This document shows, piece by piece, positions 36,171 to 44,985 of a stretch of DNA of 64,000 bases; the stretch's first letter is position 1, and each line of letters starts with the position of its first letter. Both the position numbers and the translations under genes were made by a program. A model generated the notes under the pieces. That model saw only the letters and a list, made by a program, of their open reading frames with translations. It searched no databases and had not been told where the DNA came from. The DNA is from Planctomycetota bacterium. Its GTDB lineage: Bacteria > Planctomycetota > Planctomycetia > Planctomycetales > Planctomycetaceae. Location: assembly GCA_022600195.1 (NCBI GenBank), contig JAHZKX010000052.1, positions 1-64,000 on the forward strand, written 5' to 3'.

Positions 36171-36204
36171 TTCGTGTTGTTTCATACTTTTCGTGGTAGC
36201 AAAT
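36171..36204 (+). repeat. Phased TTCGTG repeat, copy 3
   Basis: TTCGTG at 36171, a degenerate TTCATA at 36181 and TTCGTG at 36190 keep the 10- and 9-nt spacing of copy 2. The site ends in TTTCGTGGTAGCAAAT at 36189-36204. It lies between two convergent gene ends (36069 and 36223). Confidence 0.7.
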
Positions 36205-36222
36205 GAACCACATAAATACCAA

Positions 36223-37233
36223 TCACCCACCGCGTTTCCACCGCTGCCGCGCCGCATCTAACAGGACAGCGACAATGATCACCGCCCCTGTTATCACACG
36301 TTTAATCGGATCACTGGCACCAACCTGAGCCAATCCCGTTTGCAGAACAGCGATAATCAGTACACCGAAGAAAGTGTTAATCACCGAACCACGCCCCCCC
36401 ATTAGACTCGTACCGCCGATCACGCAGGCAGCGATAGCCGCCAGTTCCAATCCAATGGCCGCGTTAGGATCAGCAGTCGAAAGACGCGAAGTCTGCATGA
36501 TGCCCGCCAACCCACACAGCAAGCCGCTGATGGTGAACACGGTAATCGAATAGGGTGCCGTCCGGATGCCCGACATCCGCACCGCTTCTGCATTCGTACC
36601 AATTGCAATGCAGTAACGGCCGAAAATAGTACGCGTCAGCAGAAATTGTCCCAGTCCAACAATCACCAGCGACAACAGAAACACCGGCGAAAACGCGAAA
36701 CCCTTAATCGGTGCGCCGATCCACTCGATGGAGGAGCCGATGTATTTCGTCTGAGAATCCGTGATCAGATACGCGCTGCCTCGCGCCATTTCCAGCATGC
36801 CCAGCGTCACAATAAACGACGGAATCCCTGCTTTCACGCTGATCACACCGTTCAACATGCCACACAATGCGCCCACACTCAAGCAGACAGGAACCGTCGC
36901 CCACAGCGGCCAACCATAGTCAACCATAAACACGCCCAACACCGCCGCCGATAACGCCAGCACTGAACCAACCGACAAATCGATACCCCCAATGATCAAC
37001 ACCAGCGTCATACCCACAGCGATCACTGTCAGGTCGGGAATCTGATTGGCAACTGAAGTCAGCGTGCGTACAGTCAGAAAATTCGTGCTCATCAGACTGA
37101 AGATCAGAATCAGCAACGCCAACGCGCCTAAGAGTCCTGCGTATTGCAACAGCGAAGACACCAGATTCCCACTCGATGACCGCGGGGCATCGATGAGCGA
37201 AGATTGGGAACTTGTAGCAGGGGAGTCGTTCAT
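36223..37233 (-). CDS. rbsC: Ribose-type ABC transporter permease
   Basis: Predicted 336 residues with about eight to ten TM segments, as in the RbsC/AraH family. Family motifs include GMTLVLIIGGIDLSVGSVLAL, GIPSFIVTLGMLEMARG and the late TSLMGGRGSVINTFFGVLII. It forms the channel of the importer. The start overlaps the ATPase stop by 4 bp (37230-37233). It is the last gene of the seven-gene operon. Confidence 0.93.
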   Translation of the reverse strand: MNDSPATSSQSSLIDAPRSSSGNLVSSLLQYAGLLGALALLILIFSLMSTNFLTVRTLTSVANQIPDLTVIAVGMTLVLIIGGIDLSVGSVLALSAAVLGVFMVDYGWPLWATVPVCLSVGALCGMLNGVISVKAGIPSFIVTLGMLEMARGSAYLITDSQTKYIGSSIEWIGAPIKGFAFSPVFLLSLVIVGLGQFLLTRTIFGRYCIAIGTNAEAVRMSGIRTAPYSITVFTISGLLCGLAGIMQTSRLSTADPNAAIGLELAAIAACVIGGTSLMGGRGSVINTFFGVLIIAVLQTGLAQVGASDPIKRVITGAVIIVAVLLDAARQRWKRGG

Positions 37234-38795
37234 GCGCTGGCTCCTGAAACATTGTGTGCCTCTTGTTGAGAATATCCGGAAAAACAGTCCTGCATGATCG
37301 TTTCATAAGACCATGTCGCGCGGGTGTACTCTGCGACCAGTTTGCCTGCCGACATCACACCGATCCGGTCGCAGGTTTCGAACAGTTCTTCCAGATCACT
37401 GCTCACAATAATCAGTGCCTTGCCTTCTTCCGCAAGATTGTCAAATAGTTGATGAATTTTCCGACGAGCCGCCACATCAATGCCGCGCGTGGGTTCATCG
37501 AACAGAAATACGTCAGCCTCTTTCAACAACCACTTCGCCACCGCAACCTTTTGTTGATTGCCTCCACTCAGCGTATCCACACTCTGTTCGATATCACGCG
37601 AATGAATCTGCATCATTTCCCGCTCTGCTTCGACAAGTTCCCTTTCCCGACGCCGATTAATAATACCGATGCCCTCAGCGCGCGTTAACAACTCCATGCT
37701 CGAGAGCGTCGTATTCACTCGAATTGATTGGGAAAGCAGCAACCCGTTCTGCTTGCGATCTTCCGTCACCATCGCCAGCCCCTGTTCAACGGCTTGATGC
37801 GGATGACGAAATCTTACTGGTTTGGTTGCACCCTGTAAAAAGATCTCTCCACCGTCTGCCCGGTCGGCTCCAAAGATCAGCCTCAACAACTCCGTACGAC
37901 CCGATCCCACCAGCCCGGCGATCCCGTAACGCTCTCCCGCCTGAACCGAAAAACTGACATCCTGCACCACATCCTCACGGCTCATGCCCGCCACACGAAT
38001 CATCGTCCGCCCGGTCGTATAAGAATGATGATTCTGATTCGCATGCTCCACCGCCTGTGCTTCGCCCGACATGAGATCAATCACCCCTTCGATCGGCTGA
38101 AACTCCGCTACCGCATGCGTGCTCACATATTTCCCGTCCCGCAATACCGTCAGACGATCTGCAATCTTCGCGATTTCATCCAGTCGATGACTGATATAAA
38201 TAATGCCCACTCCACGCTGGCGAAGTTCATCCAGCCGTGCAAACAGCCGCTCTGTTTCACCGGCACTCAGTGCCGCCGTCGGTTCGTCCAGAATCAATAA
38301 CTCACAATTTCGATCCAGGGCCGCTGCGATTTCTAACATCTGTTGTTGACCAACACCCAGACTGCCCGCAATCTGATCGACGCGAATCTCACGTAAACCA
38401 AACCGGTCCAGCGCCACGCGTGCCTGCGCGTGCAGCAACTTGCGATCTATGATCCCCCATCGCTCTGGAAAACGCCCCAGCAGCAGATTTTCTGCGACCG
38501 TTAATGTGGGAATCAGATTCAGTTCCTGTTGCACAATCTGCACACCCAGCGATTCCGCAAACCGCTTATCCCGAGGATCGTAAGCCACTCCGTTTAGTGT
38601 CATGCTGCCTGAAGTCGCCGGAGTCAATCCTGCAATAATGCGACACAGCGTACTTTTCCCCGCACCATTCGCACCCAGCAACGCGTGAATCTCACCCGCA
38701 CGTAGCTCAAATTGCACACTATTCAGAACCCGCACAACGTAATCCTTACAGAGATCATGGGCCGTGAATCGTAGCGTTCGAGCAGTTTCATTCAT
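37230..38795 (-). CDS. rbsA: Ribose-type ABC transporter ATPase (two domains)
   Basis: Predicted 521 residues with two nucleotide-binding domains in tandem. The first has Walker A GANGAGKST, signature LGVGQQQ and Walker B LLILDEPTAAL. The second has the degenerate Walker A VGSGRTELLRL expected for this family, signature LSGGNQQK and Walker B VFLFDEPTRGID. It powers uptake with RbsB and RbsC. The start overlaps the binding-protein stop by 4 bp (38792-38795). Confidence 0.94.
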   Translation of the reverse strand: MNETARTLRFTAHDLCKDYVVRVLNSVQFELRAGEIHALLGANGAGKSTLCRIIAGLTPATSGSMTLNGVAYDPRDKRFAESLGVQIVQQELNLIPTLTVAENLLLGRFPERWGIIDRKLLHAQARVALDRFGLREIRVDQIAGSLGVGQQQMLEIAAALDRNCELLILDEPTAALSAGETERLFARLDELRQRGVGIIYISHRLDEIAKIADRLTVLRDGKYVSTHAVAEFQPIEGVIDLMSGEAQAVEHANQNHHSYTTGRTMIRVAGMSREDVVQDVSFSVQAGERYGIAGLVGSGRTELLRLIFGADRADGGEIFLQGATKPVRFRHPHQAVEQGLAMVTEDRKQNGLLLSQSIRVNTTLSSMELLTRAEGIGIINRRRERELVEAEREMMQIHSRDIEQSVDTLSGGNQQKVAVAKWLLKEADVFLFDEPTRGIDVAARRKIHQLFDNLAEEGKALIIVSSDLEELFETCDRIGVMSAGKLVAEYTRATWSYETIMQDCFSGYSQQEAHNVSGASA

Positions 38796-39775
38796 TTTAG
38801 AACCTCGGCGGTAACCAGATCAACGGGTGTTTCGTGGTCTTCTATTTTCGCGTCCGGATCTTTGATCAAACGCAGCGCGTGTTCAATTCCGAAGACCGCC
38901 AGTTCTCCTCCATGCTGGTCAGCGGTCGCCAGAATCTGCCCGTCCCGAATCGCCTGCTGGACGGCAGCAATGTTATCGAATCCGACCACCGCCACCTCTC
39001 CGATCTTGCCGTTATTTTTAACCGCTGCCAGCGCACCCAGCGCCATGCTGTCATTCGCCGCCAGAATGGCTTTGACGTTCGGATGCTCGCTCAGCATCGA
39101 CAGCACCAGGGTATTCGCCATACTCATTTCCCACTGAGCCGACTGACTGTCCACAATTTTAACCCCGGCCTCTTTCATCGCCGCTTCAAAACCGAGCCGC
39201 CGCTGGGTGCCGTTGAATGAAGTCCGAATACCTTCCAGCACAACCACTTCATCGCCCGCTTTCAATTTCGAAGCCAGAAACGTGCCCACTTTTTTGGCAC
39301 CCGCCTGATTATCAGGACCCACGAAGGGAATCGAAATCTTTTCTGCTTTCAAGATTTCCGAATCCAGTTTGTTATCAATGTTAATCACCACCACACCCGC
39401 TTCCCGCGCCCGCCGCAGTGCAGGCACCAGCGCTTTCGAATCCGCAGGAGCAATCACAATCGCATCCACACCGTTCGCCACCATCTCTTCAACCAGCGCC
39501 ACCTGCCGACTGAGATCCCGTTCGTCCTTGATCCCGTTCACGACAAGCTCATACGTAGCGTCGTTCTTCTGTTGATGTGCTTTGGCGCCTTCCGCCATCG
39601 ACGAAAAGAAATCATTCGCCAGCGATTTCATGATCAACGCCACTTTGGGCTTTTTGTTTTCAGAATTCACACCTGTATTCGGTTTAGGCTGCTCTGAATC
39701 AGAAGTGCAACCGGTCAACATAAAACCGAAAGCCAACAGGCAACAGTAGATAAAATGGACCTTAGATTCGTTCAT
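38792..39775 (-). CDS. rbsB: Ribose-type substrate-binding lipoprotein
   Basis: Predicted 327 residues. The N-terminus ends in a lipobox (LTGCTSD, Cys at residue 23), so it is a lipoprotein. The periplasmic-binding-protein fold is evident: VALIMKSLANDFFSSMAEGAK at the start, ANGVDAIVIAPADSKALVP, and later AILAANDSMALGALAA and VAVVGFDN. Segments such as GIRTSFNGTQRRLGFEAAM match RbsB-type proteins. It overlaps the ribokinase end by 14 bp. The ligand is probably ribose or a related pentose, by context. Confidence 0.92.
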   Translation of the reverse strand: MNESKVHFIYCCLLAFGFMLTGCTSDSEQPKPNTGVNSENKKPKVALIMKSLANDFFSSMAEGAKAHQQKNDATYELVVNGIKDERDLSRQVALVEEMVANGVDAIVIAPADSKALVPALRRAREAGVVVINIDNKLDSEILKAEKISIPFVGPDNQAGAKKVGTFLASKLKAGDEVVVLEGIRTSFNGTQRRLGFEAAMKEAGVKIVDSQSAQWEMSMANTLVLSMLSEHPNVKAILAANDSMALGALAAVKNNGKIGEVAVVGFDNIAAVQQAIRDGQILATADQHGGELAVFGIEHALRLIKDPDAKIEDHETPVDLVTAEVLK

Positions 39776-40733
39776 TGGGGCGTTCCTGATTTTGTTGCTC
39801 TAAAAGTGTTTCAATTTGTTCTCGCGATGGCATCGCCGACTGCGCACCATTGCCCGATGCTGCCAATGCACCCGCTGCCGATGCAAAACGGACCGCATCA
39901 ATCAAGTCTGCCTTCTCCGCCAGCCGCACGGCCAACCCCGCGGCAAAGGCATCGCCGGCTGCAGTCGAATCGACAACGTCTACGGCAAAGGCGGGAATCG
40001 TCTGTACTCTCTCTCCATCAAACAGAACGGCCCCTTGTTCCGCCAGCGTGATAATTGCCTGCTTTGAACCATGTAATGTGAGTTCCCCGACCAACGCAAT
40101 CGCATCATCAATCGTATCTACAGGCTTGCCGAGCAACGCCGCTGCTTCGGATTGATTCGGACATATCAAATCGACGTGCAGCAATTCACGTTGAACGTTT
40201 TCCGAAATATTTACCGGAACAGGGGCCGGGTCCAGTATTACAGGCACGCCCGCTTCCCGCGCGACGTTCGTTGCCGCTATGACGATCTCCTGTGGAACTT
40301 CGAGTTGCATCAACAGGACATCACTTTCGCGAATCGTTTGCTTCGCCTGTTCCATCTCGGACAGGCTCACCAGACCGTTGGCACCGGGAACAACCAGAAT
40401 CGCGTTCTCACCACTCGCTTCCACCATCACAACCGCCACGCCACTGGCCACCTTATCACGACGCACGACATGTGATGTATCAACCTGTTCGTCTTGAAGA
40501 TTCTGCATCAGCAAATCGGCGAAACTGTCATCACCCACACAACCGACCATAGTGACTTCCGCGCCCATCCGCGCCGCAGCCACCGCCTGATTGGCACCTT
40601 TGCCTCCCGGGTTCTCCACTTTGGATAATGCGATCACCGTCTCACCCGGAAGTGGCAGATTCTCTGTACGGATCATCAAATCCATATTGATCGAACCCAG
40701 CACGGTTATCTTCGGTGATTGTGTTTTATTCAT
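39762..40733 (-). CDS. rbsK: Ribokinase
   Basis: Predicted 323 residues from MNKTQSPKITVLGSINMDL. PfkB-family motifs are complete: GETVIALSKVENPGGKGANQAVAAARMGAE is covered by GGKGANQA at the substrate site, and DVVDSTAAGDAFAAGLAVRL near the end holds the catalytic Asp (AGDAF). It phosphorylates ribose at O5. It lies 16 bp after the nucleoside-hydrolase stop, and the transporter follows, so released ribose would be taken up and trapped. Confidence 0.93.
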   Translation of the reverse strand: MNKTQSPKITVLGSINMDLMIRTENLPLPGETVIALSKVENPGGKGANQAVAAARMGAEVTMVGCVGDDSFADLLMQNLQDEQVDTSHVVRRDKVASGVAVVMVEASGENAILVVPGANGLVSLSEMEQAKQTIRESDVLLMQLEVPQEIVIAATNVAREAGVPVILDPAPVPVNISENVQRELLHVDLICPNQSEAAALLGKPVDTIDDAIALVGELTLHGSKQAIITLAEQGAVLFDGERVQTIPAFAVDVVDSTAAGDAFAAGLAVRLAEKADLIDAVRFASAAGALAASGNGAQSAMPSREQIETLLEQQNQERPNERI

Positions 40734-40749
40734 CGTCGAACCTACGCTT

Positions 40750-41817
40750 CTAATTCGCAGGAGGTTGACTGGAAAGCTGTACCAGCGCTTCAACGAGCCG
40801 TTTCCGCTGTAAATCATTCAGCTTCAAATAACGGTGTCGACCTTGATCACTTTTTTTGAATGTGGTCAGTCCATTATCTTTAACGCTAACATCGCCCGAA
40901 TCCGAAAGATCGAAATATCCACGATGCGGAAAGACGGCATAAAGCACACTCGTCAGATCCCAGGTAGGACGATCATGGGGCGGGGGGTTATAAAGAATAT
41001 AAGCCTCAGCCAACGGATGATGCAAAGTGTAATTATAATCCTCTTCGATACTCTCATGAGGATAAGCCGCCGAGAGTCCGATTTCAAAACCACTCCAGAC
41101 AACGGGCGTCGGCCATTCCGCAGCCAGCGTCTTCGCAGAGGGAATATCTTTCACAATATTATATTCTCGATGATCGACCATCTTTCCCTTACTGGGAATT
41201 TTCGTGAACGCGCCCGCCATAATCGATAGCAGCTTGACCTTCTTCTCGACTAGTTCTTTACCCGCCAGAGAGCTGATTTTATCTCCGGGAGATTTGAGCA
41301 GGTTCGCCAGATTAGTCGAAAAGCCAACCTGTGCAATCACCACAGAACCATCTTTCGCATCCGCCAGCGCCCGACGCAAAACGGTGACTGCATCGGGTAT
41401 CGACTTTGCATCTTTCAGATCATGCGGATAACGTAATTGGCCGTTATCTTTTTTTGTCGCCAGACCAAGAAACTTCCCGGTGGCCGGCGTGACTCCACTG
41501 CGACAGATACCAATCGGAATTTCACCTTTTCCGTAAAACGTATTCACGGCATCGGTAAAAGAAGCAGCCAACGGATTATCTTTCGTAATCGTGACTGCCA
41601 CCAATTTGCAGTCGCCGCGGGCCTCCAGTGAATGAATCATGCCCAGTGCCAGCACATCATCCACATCGTTCCCTATATCTGTATCGAAAATCAGCGGAAC
41701 AAGGCGCGTTGGTTCGCCTGCATTCAAAGTGGAGCAGATCGACACCAACACCAAACACAAAACACTTCGTACTGTATCAGAAAGTGGAAAAGCGAACCTC
41801 TCAGCTGGAACCGCCAT
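40750..41817 (-). CDS. Exported nucleoside hydrolase
   Basis: Predicted 355 residues from MAVPAERFAF, with GAAAGG about 10 nt upstream; a TTG at 41910 would lengthen it without a family match. A signal peptide (TVRSVLCLVLVSICSTLNA) suggests the periplasm. The family metal site is clear: PLIFDTDIGNDVDDVLAL. Further on are YNIVKDIPSAKTLA and the late DRPTWDLTSVLYAV, which carries the C-terminal metal ligand Asp. It cleaves ribonucleosides to base and ribose. Cytoplasmic forms are the rule, so export here is significant together with rbsKBAC. Confidence 0.9.
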   Translation of the reverse strand: MAVPAERFAFPLSDTVRSVLCLVLVSICSTLNAGEPTRLVPLIFDTDIGNDVDDVLALGMIHSLEARGDCKLVAVTITKDNPLAASFTDAVNTFYGKGEIPIGICRSGVTPATGKFLGLATKKDNGQLRYPHDLKDAKSIPDAVTVLRRALADAKDGSVVIAQVGFSTNLANLLKSPGDKISSLAGKELVEKKVKLLSIMAGAFTKIPSKGKMVDHREYNIVKDIPSAKTLAAEWPTPVVWSGFEIGLSAAYPHESIEEDYNYTLHHPLAEAYILYNPPPHDRPTWDLTSVLYAVFPHRGYFDLSDSGDVSVKDNGLTTFKKSDQGRHRYLKLNDLQRKRLVEALVQLSSQPPAN

Positions 41818-41906
41818 CTGATGAAAACCTTTCGCAGAAAAATGGAATTGATTATGAGTCGATCTTCTTAAGAGACACTTTACCAATTTTGTCGCAAGAA
41901 AACAGT

Positions 41907-43190
41907 TCAACGGTCCTTCGCCGGATAGGTTTCCAGAATGCTGCGTGCTGCTTCACATTTGCCGCTGAACAGCAAATCGGCTGCTTTCTTCAGATTCAAT
42001 ATCGTCTCCGGCTCGTTCTGATACTGCTTCTTCAGAGCGTACAATTTCACCGGAAGCCGTAAATCTTCCGCGCGGAAAGCAATAGCGTTTTTAGAACCTG
42101 ACTGCATAAATTTCTGAACAATTTCCAGATACTGATAGCCTCGTTTCCGAACGGGTTCAATAACTGTCCCTTCGCCATAATCATTCCAGGTCGCTATTTG
42201 TATCAAAGCCGCTTGACTCTTTTCCGCTAACTCAAGCGTCTCCTTTAACGTTTTTCCATCTCGTGCCGCTATCGACCCATAACTCTTATGCAGTTTCGCT
42301 TCCTGGTAAATATCATGAAAACCAGGAAAAGCGGCTGCAACGACCGACTCGTTCGGCGCGCGGGAATAAAGATCATGGAGGTACTTTTTCCAGATCGCGG
42401 GAGCCACAGCCTGACCATCCGAGACCGGAGGCCAGCCGAACATTCCGTCTGCTCCCACCGGTTTTGCAAGGTGCGGCAGACCATAGAGCAAGGGAGGATT
42501 TGACAATCCGGTTTTCATCTCGCTCCATTGCCCTTTATTAAAGTATTGCGGACCAAAAACGAGCAACACAGGTTGCCCTGCAATTTTCACATACGCATCA
42601 TCCTGAAACCAATGATCGTCGAGCCATTTGAATACTTTTTTCCCCTGAGCGACAGCATCCTCTCTCTTCAGGACTCTGTTTTCAATCATATGCTTGACGG
42701 TCTGATCTTCATAACAGATCGCAAACTTGAGCCCCGCCTGTTTGATATACTTAACCAAGTGCTGCGTGTTCCGATGATTATCAGCATAGTCGCGAAATCG
42801 ATCGATGCCGTACCAGTCGATCACCACTCCATTGATACCAGACAGCTTCATCAGCAGAACATGACATTCCAGCACATCGGGATCATTGGAATCGTAAAGA
42901 CCGATCAGCGGATAATCGTGTGATGCCACTTCACGCTGACCATCGCTCCCGACTTTTCCCGGATCGAAATGGCCCATCGTCCAATGCCAGCCCCAGACAC
43001 CGCTGACAGGCTTGGACGCGTACCAGGGCATATAATGCACCAGCACGGGCTTCGGCCTGATGTCTTCCGCAGACACCACTGAGTTCATGCCGAGAACCAG
43101 CAGGATCACAATAACTTTAACGAAGGGAATACAGAAAATCAGAGAGCCTCTGTTTTCTGTTTTCACCTTCAATTTCTGCGGTCCTGTCAC
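41907..43190 (-). CDS. Secreted GH99-like domain protein
   Basis: Predicted 427 residues from GTG 43190, which overlaps the previous stop (TAGTG). A hydrophobic leader (VKVIVILLVLGMNSVVSA) precedes a glycoside-hydrolase family 99/71-like barrel: PVLVHYMPWYASKPV near the start, GINGVVIDWYGIDRFRDY, and later IQIATWNDYGEGTVIEP. The ATWNDYGEG motif carries the Glu usually held to be catalytic. The closest known activity is endo-alpha-mannosidase/mannanase. Its presence in a nucleoside/ribose operon is unexpected. Confidence 0.85.
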   Translation of the reverse strand: MTGPQKLKVKTENRGSLIFCIPFVKVIVILLVLGMNSVVSAEDIRPKPVLVHYMPWYASKPVSGVWGWHWTMGHFDPGKVGSDGQREVASHDYPLIGLYDSNDPDVLECHVLLMKLSGINGVVIDWYGIDRFRDYADNHRNTQHLVKYIKQAGLKFAICYEDQTVKHMIENRVLKREDAVAQGKKVFKWLDDHWFQDDAYVKIAGQPVLLVFGPQYFNKGQWSEMKTGLSNPPLLYGLPHLAKPVGADGMFGWPPVSDGQAVAPAIWKKYLHDLYSRAPNESVVAAAFPGFHDIYQEAKLHKSYGSIAARDGKTLKETLELAEKSQAALIQIATWNDYGEGTVIEPVRKRGYQYLEIVQKFMQSGSKNAIAFRAEDLRLPVKLYALKKQYQNEPETILNLKKAADLLFSGKCEAARSILETYPAKDR

Positions 43191-44689
43191 TACTTCTCAC
43201 CAACGCAGATCAGCTTGCTGCGCGTACGAATGAAAATTCGACCGTCGGCAATAGCGGGGGTTCCCAGAATGGAATCACCCATATCATTCTTTGCGAGAAT
43301 TTTCTGTTCCGGTCCATCTTCCAGAACAACAATCTTACCGTTCTCCCCGGCGACATAAATTTTTCCATCGCCGTAGATGGGAGAGGCAAAGTATTCACTT
43401 TCATTTTGAATCCGTTTGGGTCCCCAGAGCTTCTTACCTTTCCCGACTTCATAGCAGGTGGAAATTCCGCCCCCTTTAACGAGCAACATTCGATCTTCGG
43501 TGACCAGTGGCGAAACGATATGGTCGGTGTGTTTGGTAGGATGTTTCCAAAGTAAGTGCGTCTTGGTCACATCGCCACGGCCTCCCCCTTTAACAGCCAT
43601 GATAAATTGCTGCGCTGGTTCTTCACCGAACTTCGCACCCGCTTCGTTACCGGGTGGCAAAAATGCAATGTCCAGTTCTTTCCCTTCCAGAAATCCATCT
43701 TTATTCAAGTCGCCGCGATCAAAGGTTTTTTTGTAAAAGGCTTCGGGTACTTTCACCTTGCCGACAAATGCTTGGATTTCCTTTTTGGTCACCTTGCCAT
43801 CACTGTTGCCGGTTTCCCAGCGGTCGATGGATGCCAGCCACTGATTGGCGATACCACCACTCTGCAAAGCCACATAAATAATTCCATCACGACTCACGGG
43901 AGTCGTTTTAATATTGCGTAACAGTGTGCGGGCGCTCCAGAGCCGTTTGCCTGTTTTGGGATCATAGCCGATCAAAGTACCGGTACCCGCAACAACAATC
44001 TCATCACCTTGATCAGTCTCGCAAATCACCGGATGCGAATAGTTCACCGCTTGATCGCTACGGTCATCTTTCCAGACAATTTTTCCGGTCTTTTTATTGA
44101 ATGCATAAAAGGCAGGCGCCAGGTCATCGTCCTGACAGAACAACACGAGATCTTTATAAAGTGTGGGTGACATACCCGCGCCCCACTTGAATACAAAATA
44201 AGGCACAGGAAGTTTCTTCTGCCACACGTCGGCTCCGGTTTCCGCATCGACAGCTAACATGCCCAAGGTACTGAAGTAAAAATAAACCCGTTCGTCATCC
44301 GCAGCAGGTGTCGTCGCAGCGAAGCTGTTTGTTTTATGAATCTCCAGCAATTCCCCGGTCTTCCAGGTTCGTTCCCACAATTTCTTTCCCGTCTTGGCGT
44401 CATACGCATACAGGGCAACCTTGTCTTTGCCTACCATCCCAGACGTAAACACACGACCCGCAGCCACTACCGGACAGCCAATGCCGTCGCCCAGTTTGGC
44501 AGACCAGATTACATTTTTCTGATCGGTGAATTCAGCGGGTAACTTGTTCTTGGCAGTCGAAACACCCGAGCAATTCGGGCCGCGGAACTGAGCCCAGTCT
44601 TCCGCTTGTGTTGATGAGGTCCCACACAGGAAACTGAAACTCAACGTGACCAAACAAAGCAATACCGCCTGATTTCGTATACAACACAT
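43190..44689 (-). CDS. Secreted PQQ-type beta-propeller with EF-hands
   Basis: Predicted 499 residues with a signal peptide (VLLCLVTLSFSFLCGTSSTQA). Repeated propeller units include YAYDAKTGKKLWERTWK, VDAETGADVWQKKLPVPY and YDPKTGKRLWSA. Between blades is an inserted calcium-binding pair: GNSDGKVTKKE and DRGDLNKDGFLEGKEL, which match EF-hand loops. Family members in planctomycetes are common and mostly uncharacterised; some act as scaffolds. It is the first gene of the operon, divergent from the DUF1501 gene at 44986. Confidence 0.87.
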   Translation of the reverse strand: MCCIRNQAVLLCLVTLSFSFLCGTSSTQAEDWAQFRGPNCSGVSTAKNKLPAEFTDQKNVIWSAKLGDGIGCPVVAAGRVFTSGMVGKDKVALYAYDAKTGKKLWERTWKTGELLEIHKTNSFAATTPAADDERVYFYFSTLGMLAVDAETGADVWQKKLPVPYFVFKWGAGMSPTLYKDLVLFCQDDDLAPAFYAFNKKTGKIVWKDDRSDQAVNYSHPVICETDQGDEIVVAGTGTLIGYDPKTGKRLWSARTLLRNIKTTPVSRDGIIYVALQSGGIANQWLASIDRWETGNSDGKVTKKEIQAFVGKVKVPEAFYKKTFDRGDLNKDGFLEGKELDIAFLPPGNEAGAKFGEEPAQQFIMAVKGGGRGDVTKTHLLWKHPTKHTDHIVSPLVTEDRMLLVKGGGISTCYEVGKGKKLWGPKRIQNESEYFASPIYGDGKIYVAGENGKIVVLEDGPEQKILAKNDMGDSILGTPAIADGRIFIRTRSKLICVGEK

Positions 44690-44985
44690 TCGTTAAGTCT
44701 CCTGAAGTTCAAAGATGAAAATAAATCGTGCGTGGAGCCACTCCCTCAAATTCAAAGAGAGCCTGCATCAACTGTAACCGATCTTTTCAGCAAAACCCAC
44801 CGCTTGTGACTGTTTTTTAGACTCCTTTGAAAACATATAAAAAAAACTACATGTCATAGAGACAGACAACCGATCAATTGCTAGAATAGCTGCCTGAATG
44901 TATGCACCCAACGCCTTACATTCTGAATGAGCTGCAGAGTACGTTAAAAAACGTGACCGGCTGAAGCCAGCGAAAGGACTTTCCC
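44690..44985. other. Divergent intergenic region, 296 bp
   Basis: The gap separates the divergent PQQ-propeller operon and the DUF1501 gene and must hold both promoters. No inverted repeat over six base pairs and no RNA gene are visible. A short open frame inside (44768-45010) looks non-coding. Confidence 0.5.

Noticed and set aside
38829-38840. Further TTTCGTGGT match as a possible fourth repeat copy
   Set aside because: It lies in the rbsB coding sequence and lacks the phased TTCGTG units and the TAG end.
41818-41910. TTG start giving a 4-bp overlap between the GH99-like and nucleoside hydrolase genes
   Set aside because: A good ribosome-binding site and signal peptide support ATG 41817; the TTG overlap is likely accidental.
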